The position numbers and the translations under genes were made by a program. The notes under the pieces were generated by a model, which was not told the DNA's origin, did not search any database, and worked only from the letters and a program-made list of their open reading frames with translations. From NCBI RefSeq assembly GCF_001633105.1, contig NZ_LUKZ01000002.1, positions 174,290 to 207,809 of the forward strand: DNA of 33,520 bases, given 5' to 3'. Positions 7,949 to 14,175 of this stretch are shown one piece after another (within the stretch, counting starts at the first letter, position 1; every line of letters starts with the position of its first letter). This DNA is from Acidovorax sp. GW101-3H11. GTDB taxonomy: Bacteria > Pseudomonadota > Gammaproteobacteria > Burkholderiales > Burkholderiaceae_C.

Positions 7949-9565
7949 TCAGTGCGTGTGTTCGGCAGATCCCTTGCCGAGTTCAGACTTCACGACGAAG
8001 CTGCCGGTCGAGGCGTAGGGCATACCGGCTTTGAGACCCGAGAGGACTTCGACCCGCTTGCCATCGCTTCGGCCCAGCTTCACGGGTTGAGCGATAAAGC
8101 CTCCATCAACCTTGAGGAAGACCACCGGCTTTTCCCCGACGTTTTGGACGGCGTCGGCCGAGATGGTTACAGGCGCTGCCGTTTCTTCGGACACCACCTC
8201 AACATTGACAAACAGGCCGGGGCGCCAAGCGCCCTTGGGGTTGTCAAGAACCACGCGGGCTTTTGCCGTGCGGGTTTGCTCGCCAATGAGCGCTCCTACA
8301 AAAGCGACAGTGCCTGTAGCGGAGGCGTCAAAGGCGGTGGCCTTGATCGTGACCTTTTCGCCCACACGAACCGATGGCAGATCTTTCGCCGGAACATTGA
8401 TCTCAGCCCACACCTGGGAAAGGTCCGAGATGGTGAAAACCGCAGCATCTTCCTTCACGGCTTCGCCGAGACTAAGGTGCTTCTCGATGACAATGCCATC
8501 AAAGGGCGCTCGCAACTCGATACGGTTCAGTCCTGCTACCGACGAGGCGGACAGGCCCATCGCGCTCAGTTTCTGATTGGCGTTGGCTACTGCGACCTCT
8601 GCTTCGCTCAAGGCCTGCTTGGCCTGCAGGTAGTCCTGCTCGGCAGACACCTTCTGCTCCCACAGCTTTTTTTCTCGCTCGTAGGTGGTCTTTGCCAGCG
8701 ATAAGCGCTTTTGGGCCGTCTGCAGCTCGCTGCGTTGCTCGGAAGCAGTCGGGCTCGCGATCACCGCCAAAACTTGCCCTTTCTTGACCACTTGGCCCAA
8801 GCTGGCATTGACGCTTTCCACGACTCCCGCAAGCCGGGGAACAACGTGAGACGTGCGATCTTCGTTCAAGCGTATCTCCCCGGGAAGGAGCAACGCCGTC
8901 TTGATGTTGGCTTTCACAGCAGCGTCCAGGCTGATGGATGCAGCCTTTATCTGGGCATCGGTCAGTTCGATCTTTCCTTCTTCCTTGCTCATCACGAACA
9001 TGAAAGGCTCTGTGGCAGTCTGCGCAATGATCTCGATGTCGAAAGCATGGGGTTCAGCAACGATCTCTCGGCTGACAAGACTGTCTTTTTCAGCGGCAAA
9101 CGTCAGTTTCTGCTTTTCATCTGTCGGGCGGGTCACAGTTGCCGTGACCGTTGCAGCATTCAGGGGCAGCGGTTTATCTTTGTCGGACAGCCAGATTCGC
9201 AGTCGAGGCTCGCCACCGTCTTCAGACAACAATGCTTCCAAGCTGAAGTCGCCTTCCTTGAACACGGTACCGCCATGTGGTCCCTTGGCTTCGCTCTTTT
9301 CATGGTGTTCACCATCGGCATGCCCCTTGTCATCGTCGTGGCCCTTTTCGCTACCCTTGCCATGGTGCTCGCCGTCGCCGTGTCCCTTGGCCTCGGTATG
9401 GCCGCCGTGACCGTGGCCATCGTCCTCGGTGGCTGCGGCTTTGGGCTTGCCGCCACCTTGCAAGATGAAGGTTCCCGCGCCGCCCCCTATTGCGAGGACT
9501 ACTGCAATGGCGATCAGGTGTTTTTTACTGATGGTGGATTTGCTGGAGTTCGTGTTCATGGTCAT
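7949..9565 (-). CDS. czcB: CzcB-type membrane-fusion protein with His-rich N-terminus
   Basis: 538 residues; periplasmic adaptor joining CzcA to CzcC. Two in-frame ATGs (9563-9565 and 9557-9559) follow the czcC stop by 2 and 8 bases, so translation is probably coupled. Order of parts: N-terminal membrane anchor (HLIAIAVVLAIGGGAGTFIL, residues ~16-35); a long His/Asp/Gly/Lys region at ~48-95 with HGHGGH and GEHHGK repeats, a likely metal-collecting stretch; a beta domain to ~200; lipoyl half-motifs (GVVESVNASLGQVVKKGQVL and IELRAPFDGIVIEKHLSLGE) flanking a coiled-coil hairpin (~270-340); a beta-barrel; and a membrane-proximal domain ending in SAEHTH. Longer than simple adaptors because of the His-rich insert, as is typical for czc/ncc systems. 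Confidence 0.92.
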   Translation of the reverse strand: MTMNTNSSKSTISKKHLIAIAVVLAIGGGAGTFILQGGGKPKAAATEDDGHGHGGHTEAKGHGDGEHHGKGSEKGHDDDKGHADGEHHEKSEAKGPHGGTVFKEGDFSLEALLSEDGGEPRLRIWLSDKDKPLPLNAATVTATVTRPTDEKQKLTFAAEKDSLVSREIVAEPHAFDIEIIAQTATEPFMFVMSKEEGKIELTDAQIKAASISLDAAVKANIKTALLLPGEIRLNEDRTSHVVPRLAGVVESVNASLGQVVKKGQVLAVIASPTASEQRSELQTAQKRLSLAKTTYEREKKLWEQKVSAEQDYLQAKQALSEAEVAVANANQKLSAMGLSASSVAGLNRIELRAPFDGIVIEKHLSLGEAVKEDAAVFTISDLSQVWAEINVPAKDLPSVRVGEKVTIKATAFDASATGTVAFVGALIGEQTRTAKARVVLDNPKGAWRPGLFVNVEVVSEETAAPVTISADAVQNVGEKPVVFLKVDGGFIAQPVKLGRSDGKRVEVLSGLKAGMPYASTGSFVVKSELGKGSAEHTH

Positions 9566-9567
9566 GC

Positions 9568-10923
9568 TCAGTGTTGCGTTGCGATCAGGCCGGGAACCAT
9601 GCTGGCCCCGAGCAGGCGGTCGATATCAGCCGCTGCACGGTGTGCTTCGCCAAGGGCTTTGAGGTACTGGGATTTGGCTGTGAAGTAAGTGCGTTGGGCA
9701 TCGAGCACTTCCAGGAAATTGAACTTACCGTTCTCGAACCCAATGGTGGCGGCGTCATAGGCCGACTTCGCACCGGGCAGAACTTCCTGCTGCAGTGACT
9801 GAACCTCTGCGGTGATCGTGGAAAGGCGCTCTCGTGCCTGCGCCACTTCGCTGTGCAGGCGCACGGTGGCTGCTTGCAGCTCATCGCGGGCCTTGTCCTC
9901 AAGTTTCAGCGCCTCCAGGAGGTTGCCTTGGTTGCGGTCGAAGACGGGAAGAGGCACAGAGACCCCGAAAAGAAGGACGTTGCGCTGCGTTTCGTTGCTG
10001 CGCTGCATGCCGACGCTGACGGTGACATCGGGCACGCGCTTGCTTTGCTCCAGGGCGGTCAATGCCTTGCGCCGATCCACCTCGATTCGCGCAAGTACCA
10101 CGCCTGGCGCAGAAGAAATCAAGGGCTGGAGATCGGCGAGGCTCGGGACCGAGGGCAGTTTCTCGGCCTTGCCCTCCAGCACGGTGTAAGGCGCATCGAT
10201 CTGTCCCAACAGCGCGAACAGGCGGGACAGAGCATTGCGTTGTTCGCTCGCGGCCTGGGCGAGTTCGACGCGAACGCCGGCTTCTGCAACCCGGGCCTTG
10301 GACTCTTCCACAGGGGATACTTTGCCAGCGGCTACACGCTTTGAGACGGTATCCGTTGAGGATTTGGCCAGCGCTGCGCTGTCTCTGGCCAGTACCAATC
10401 GTTCCTGCGCAGTCAGAACATCAAAGTAAGCGGCAGCGACATTGGCCCGCACGGTGGCTTGCAGCTCGGCGAGTTGGGCTTGTGCTTGCTCGCGCGTTTT
10501 TTCGGCCGCCTTAGTGCGTGCCGCACGCTTTCCACCCAGTTCTACGGGAAGATTGAGTTGCCAGCTTTGCGTACGTGTTTTGGAGCGTGTGTCTTCCAGC
10601 GAGTACGCGAGCTCTGGATTGGGGCGCGAGCGTCCTTGAAGAACCTGTCCTTCGGTTGCCTCCCATTGGCGCTTTGCCGCAGCCACCTCCGGATTTCCCT
10701 CCAGGGCCAGTTCGATGGCCTTGGCCAGCGACAAAGGCTCAGCTGCGGCCGCTGCAGCAGACTGAGGTGCTCGTTCGCCAACGGCTGGCCCTGGTGGCAG
10801 GCCCTGGGAAAAGGCACCGCCCGAGGCGCTCAGCCATATAGCTGCGGCGCCTGCCGCGAGCTTGATCTTTCTACCGCCGCGCCATGCGTGCGGCATCTCT
10901 TGAAGGTAAGTACCCTTGAACAT
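9568..10923 (-). CDS. czcC: CzcC-type outer-membrane factor
   Basis: 451 residues from ATG 10921-10923, chosen because a GGAG Shine-Dalgarno lies just upstream; an in-frame start at 10971 adds 16 residues with no signal character. The N-terminus has a long, basic signal region (MFKGTYLQ..., then KLAAGAAAIWLSASGGAFSQ). Two OEP/TolC repeats follow: LAKAIELALEGNPEVAAAKR opens the first, with long helices rich in Ala, Gln and Glu, and the second includes VSVPLPVFDRNQGN and the conserved FLEVLDAQRTYFTAKSQYL. It forms the trimeric outer-membrane channel for CzcAB. Its stop is 2 bases from the czcB start. Confidence 0.92.
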   Translation of the reverse strand: MFKGTYLQEMPHAWRGGRKIKLAAGAAAIWLSASGGAFSQGLPPGPAVGERAPQSAAAAAAEPLSLAKAIELALEGNPEVAAAKRQWEATEGQVLQGRSRPNPELAYSLEDTRSKTRTQSWQLNLPVELGGKRAARTKAAEKTREQAQAQLAELQATVRANVAAAYFDVLTAQERLVLARDSAALAKSSTDTVSKRVAAGKVSPVEESKARVAEAGVRVELAQAASEQRNALSRLFALLGQIDAPYTVLEGKAEKLPSVPSLADLQPLISSAPGVVLARIEVDRRKALTALEQSKRVPDVTVSVGMQRSNETQRNVLLFGVSVPLPVFDRNQGNLLEALKLEDKARDELQAATVRLHSEVAQARERLSTITAEVQSLQQEVLPGAKSAYDAATIGFENGKFNFLEVLDAQRTYFTAKSQYLKALGEAHRAAADIDRLLGASMVPGLIATQH

Positions 10924-11080
10924 CCGATTCTCCAGTGATTTCAAAACACGAGGGAATCGGCGGACTGGCAACCGTGCAGCTGCCTGGCAACTCGTCAGTC
11001 ACTCCAGCTGCAACACACGCAACTGCTTCGGCCGCGATGGCGGACAAGACTGAAAAAGAAAAGTGAGATGCCCCCGCCGA

Positions 11081-11440
11081 TCAGGCGAGGACGGACCACT
11101 GAGGGCGGTCTGGGGGCGTGGGGGTTACAGCCAGCAGGCGCTTGCCTGAAGGAGGCTCCACGCGGCTTTCATGGATGAAGACTGGCTTTGCATCTGACCA
11201 GTTCAAGGCCCCGATACCCGCGCCATGACAGACTGAGCAGTCAACATCAAATGCATCGGCTCCCTGGCTGGACTTTTCGGCCTGACCAGTCCCGCCTTTG
11301 GCTTCATGCTTGTGTTCGTGATGCCCAAGGTGCTGCGACTGCGCGGTTGAGCTCTCATGCATGCAATAAGCAGCCACCGCAGACCAGCTGAACTGGAACG
11401 GAAGCAATGCAAGCATAAAAACAGCGATCAAGCGGCGCAT
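11081..11440 (-). CDS. czcI: CzcI-type periplasmic protein
   Basis: 119 residues. Signal peptide MRRLIAVFMLALLPFQFSWS|AVAAYC is nearly the CzcI hallmark (ALLPFQFSW then AAYC). The mature protein carries a His cluster (SQHLGHHEHKHEAKGG) and a CSVCHGAG motif, then a Pro-rich tail. CzcI lies at the head of czcCBA operons in Cupriavidus and is thought to help regulate or sense Co/Zn/Cd in the periplasm. Here it is the first gene of the minus-strand operon, 157 bases before czcC, so the operon promoter should lie between 11441 and 11514, close to the stop of the next gene upstream. No clear -35/-10 pair stands out there. Confidence 0.85.
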   Translation of the reverse strand: MRRLIAVFMLALLPFQFSWSAVAAYCMHESSTAQSQHLGHHEHKHEAKGGTGQAEKSSQGADAFDVDCSVCHGAGIGALNWSDAKPVFIHESRVEPPSGKRLLAVTPTPPDRPQWSVLA

Positions 11441-11514
11441 TTTTGAAGTCTAGCATGCGTCATGAAGGGCGTACTGAGGCTTGGATGGCCGCTGAAGGGC
11501 ACTGGGTTGGGAAA

Positions 11515-11853
11515 TCAGCGAGCGCCGCCGTTCATGTCCAGAAGCGCCTTCTTTTCAGCTGCCGACATGTTGAGAAATTCCTGTTGGACCTGCTCACGCG
11601 TCTTTGTTGAGCCTGTTGCTTTGACTGGCAGCGCACCCCCGCGCGAAAGGACTGCCAGCGTGCCATCCTTGCGCGCTACTTCGACAGCCTGAAGCACATC
11701 GCCACGGGACATTGCGCTTTGCATGTGGTCGGGATGTGTGGTCATGCCCACTTCGCCACCAGCAGGATGGTACAGCGACGAGGCAGATGAAAATCCTGGA
11801 GCCGCAATTGTGAAGGCGATCAGAGTGAGGGCGAGGGGTTTGCGAACAGTCAT
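11515..11853 (-). CDS. DUF4148-like periplasmic protein
   Basis: 112 residues, ATG 11851-11853 after AAGGGACA. Sec signal (MTVRKPLALTLIAFTIAAPGFS) followed by SSLYHPAGGEVGMTTHPDHM, a DGTLAVLSRGG segment and a TKTREQVQQEFLNMSAAEKKA helix. The SxYH...PDH...DG..SRG...TREQV layout is shared with the protein at 29944-30315, so the window holds at least two members of this family. TREQV is also the core of DUF4148 repeats. Function unknown; such proteins commonly accompany metal-resistance genes in Burkholderiales. The gene is divergent from czcR and shares with it the palindrome at 11961-11974, so CzcR may control it. Confidence 0.65.
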   Translation of the reverse strand: MTVRKPLALTLIAFTIAAPGFSSASSLYHPAGGEVGMTTHPDHMQSAMSRGDVLQAVEVARKDGTLAVLSRGGALPVKATGSTKTREQVQQEFLNMSAAEKKALLDMNGGAR

Positions 11854-11960
11854 GGTGTTGTCCCTTGATATCAGTTAGCCCTCGGCGATCTGCCGGGACT
11901 ATGCCTTTCGACACGGAGACACTGTAAAAATCCGCGCGCGACACGGCGCCAACAGCCAGA

Positions 11961-11974
11961 TTACAAATTTGTAA
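11961..11974. promoter_or_regulatory. Perfect palindrome in the czcR promoter region, probable CzcR box
   Basis: TTACAAATTTGTAA is a perfect 14-base palindrome, 36 bases before the czcR start codon and in the divergent gap with the DUF4148-like gene. It fits the TTACA-N4-TGTAA form of binding sites for CopR/CzcR-type heavy-metal response regulators, and resembles the imperfect site at 25222-25237 beside copR. Binding is inferred. Confidence 0.6.
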
Positions 11975-12009
11975 ACTACCAACTGGCCGCATTCTTCGAG
12001 AATGGCGGC

Positions 12010-12696
12010 ATGAAAATTCTGCTCATCGAAGACGAAGTCAAGCTGGCCGAGTACCTGCGCAAGGGCCTGGGAGAGGCTGGCTACGTGGTGGACGTTGCGC
12101 ACAACGGGGTAGATGGCCTTCACATGGCTCTGGAAGGCGTGCACGATCTGCTGGTCTTGGACGCGATGCTCCCAGGGATCGACGGCTTCAGCCTTTTAAC
12201 GGCCTTTCGCAAGACCAAGCAGACTCCGGTCTTGATGTTGACAGCAAGGGTCCGCGTCGAGGATCGGGTATTGGGACTCAAGACGGGTGCCGACGACTAT
12301 CTGGTCAAGCCCTTTGCGTTTTCCGAACTGAGCGCCCGCATCCAGGTGCTGCTGCGGCGGACCCATGGCGCGCGGGATGCCGCAGAGCCCACGCAACTGC
12401 GGTTGGGCGACCTGGAATTAGACCTGGTACGGCGCAAAGCGTCCCGGTGTGGCCAGCGCTTGGAGTTGACTGCGAAGGAGTTTCTGCTGCTGACTCTGTT
12501 TCTGAGAAGAAAAGGCGAAGTGCTTTCTCGCACTGAGATCGCTGAACAGGTGTGGGACATGAACTTCGACAGCGATACCAGCGTGGTGGAGGTCGCGATC
12601 CGGCGCCTCCGTACCAAGATCGATGTGCCGTTTGACACTACGCTGCTCCATACTATTCGCGGCATGGGATACGTGATGGAGGACCGCAACGGATGA
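12010..12696 (+). CDS. czcR: CzcR-type response regulator
   Basis: 228 residues, OmpR/PhoB class. The receiver domain (1-~115) has the acidic pair E8-D9, the phosphoacceptor D51 in LLVLDAMLPGIDGF, Thr in LMLTARV and Lys in YLVKPF. The C-terminal winged helix (~128-225) has ELTAKEFLLLTLFLRRKGEVLSR-type sequence (spread over helices) and VVEVAIRRLRTKID as the recognition region, ending in TIRGMGYVME. The pattern is that of heavy-metal response regulators (CzcR/CopR/IrlR). The stop overlaps the czcS start by 4 bases. A palindrome upstream at 11961-11974 suggests autoregulation. Expected targets: czcICBA, the divergent small gene, and perhaps cadA downstream. Confidence 0.88.
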   Translation: MKILLIEDEVKLAEYLRKGLGEAGYVVDVAHNGVDGLHMALEGVHDLLVLDAMLPGIDGFSLLTAFRKTKQTPVLMLTARVRVEDRVLGLKTGADDYLVKPFAFSELSARIQVLLRRTHGARDAAEPTQLRLGDLELDLVRRKASRCGQRLELTAKEFLLLTLFLRRKGEVLSRTEIAEQVWDMNFDSDTSVVEVAIRRLRTKIDVPFDTTLLHTIRGMGYVMEDRNG

Positions 12697-14030
12697 AGGA
12701 GCTGGCCCAACATCGCTCATTGCGCCAGCGGTTGTCTTGGTGGCTGGCGCTGCAGAGCTTTGCCGGACTCGGGGTGGTCTGTCTGGCGGTGTATCTGGTG
12801 ACCGAGTTCAACTTTCGTGATCGGCAAGAGGAAACGCTGGCGCAAAAGGAAAACGTCATTCGGCACTTGCTAGTGGATGGCAAGGAGCATGGGGATTCGG
12901 AAGACCTTGCGCACAAACTCGATGACTTCCTTGTTGGGCACGGAGATCTGTCGCTCGAAGTCGCGCGGGCGGACGGGATTGTTCTCTACGCCCACACCCG
13001 CAACCAGAATGCGAAGACGGTATGGCGCCAACGGCAGTTCGAAGTAGCACAGACTACGGACCAGACTCCCTCAAAGAACTTGCGCGTTCAGCTGTCGCTG
13101 GATATCCAAACCGACAACCAGTTGTTGCACCGACTTGCTCTTACCTTGCTGGTCGCAGCCATCGGTGGGGCCGTCGTTGTATCGCTAGGCGGATTCTCCC
13201 TGGTCAACTTGGGCCTGGCGCCCGTCCGAAGACTGGCCAGTCAGACGCGCGCAGTGTCGGCTGACAATCTGCATCAACGTCTCGACAGCGCCGAGCAGCC
13301 CCTTGAGCTCGTGCCTTTGATCGACCAGTTCAACGCGCTCCTTGCTCGCATTGAGAAGGCCTATTCCCAGATGGAAGGCTTCAATGCGGACGTGGCGCAT
13401 GAGTTGTGCACGCCTTTGGCCACGCTCATTGCCAACAATGAACTGGCTTTGCTGCGCCCTGAGCAGGCGGATATTCGCGAGGTGCTGGCGTCCAATTTGG
13501 AGGAGCTGCACCGCCTGACGGGCATCGTCAATGACATGCTGTTCCTGTCCCAGGCGGATCGGGGTGTGGGAGCACGTCGGGCCCCCGTTGCGACTCTTGC
13601 ATCAGTGGCTGCTGACGTACTGGATTACCACGAAGCGGCACTGGCCGAGGCTGGTCTCACCGCTAAGGTGGTCGGCGATGCGCATGGCGCTTTCGACGTG
13701 CCGTTGTTGCGCCGGGCCCTGTCGAACTTGCTCGGCAACGCCACCCGATACGCGAACCCTGGCTCAATCGTCCAAGTCAACCTCAGAACTATCGATGAGG
13801 GCCGTGTGTTGATCAGTGTCACCAACTACGGCAGCACTATCGATCCCGAGCTACTCCCGCAGCTGTTTGACCGATTCTTCCGTGCAGATCCGGCTCGTAG
13901 TCATGGGCAGAGTAACCATGGCCTTGGGTTGGCCATAGTAGGAGCTATTGCACGCATGCACCAGGGAAAGCCCTTTGCATCGTCAGAAAACGGGGTAACG
14001 AATGTGGGAATCGAAATCCCCCCGAATTGA
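12693..14030 (+). CDS. czcS: CzcS-type sensor histidine kinase with an altered H-box
   Basis: 445 residues. TM1 at ~17-37 (WWLALQSFAGLGVVCLAVYL), periplasmic sensor ~38-148, TM2 ~149-172, HAMP domain from LAPVRRLASQTRAVS. The phosphoacceptor His is residue 236, in DVAHELCTPLATL; the family consensus here is HELRTP, so Arg is replaced by Cys (codon TGC at 13407-13409). Remaining boxes are present: N-box [18 protein letters not shown]1-like NYGSTIDPELLPQLFDRFFR and G2 NHGLGLAIVGAIA. The start ATG overlaps czcR by 4 bases. Detects periplasmic Zn/Co/Cd and phosphorylates CzcR. Whether the Arg-to-Cys change affects kinase or phosphatase balance is not known. Confidence 0.88.
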   Translation: MKELAQHRSLRQRLSWWLALQSFAGLGVVCLAVYLVTEFNFRDRQEETLAQKENVIRHLLVDGKEHGDSEDLAHKLDDFLVGHGDLSLEVARADGIVLYAHTRNQNAKTVWRQRQFEVAQTTDQTPSKNLRVQLSLDIQTDNQLLHRLALTLLVAAIGGAVVVSLGGFSLVNLGLAPVRRLASQTRAVSADNLHQRLDSAEQPLELVPLIDQFNALLARIEKAYSQMEGFNADVAHELCTPLATLIANNELALLRPEQADIREVLASNLEELHRLTGIVNDMLFLSQADRGVGARRAPVATLASVAADVLDYHEAALAEAGLTAKVVGDAHGAFDVPLLRRALSNLLGNATRYANPGSIVQVNLRTIDEGRVLISVTNYGSTIDPELLPQLFDRFFRADPARSHGQSNHGLGLAIVGAIARMHQGKPFASSENGVTNVGIEIPPN

Positions 14031-14138
14031 TGTTGTTTTTCGACGGGGTGGGGTCGATCCTGTGCCCCTGCGACTGAGTACGGACCGTTAAGAAATCCGA
14101 TTTACCCAGGACAAAGCAGCCATATTCTTTTTTGCTGC

Positions 14139-14169
14139 TTGACTTTAAAGCTACTTGAAGGGTTCCAAT
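14139..14169 (+). promoter_or_regulatory. MerR/PbrR-type promoter and operator of cadA
   Basis: TTGACT (14139-14144) and TCCAAT (14164-14169) are 19 bases apart, the long spacing typical of MerR-controlled promoters. The spacer ACTTTAAAGC-TACTTGAAGGGT forms an imperfect dyad closely like the known lead/cadmium (PbrR/CadR) operator, with the same GACT...ACT(T/A)GA(A/G)GGGT frame. The expected transcript start is about 14176, right at the cadA ATG. No intact MerR-family gene lies nearby. Confidence 0.7.
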
Positions 14170-14175
14170 TGGGCT

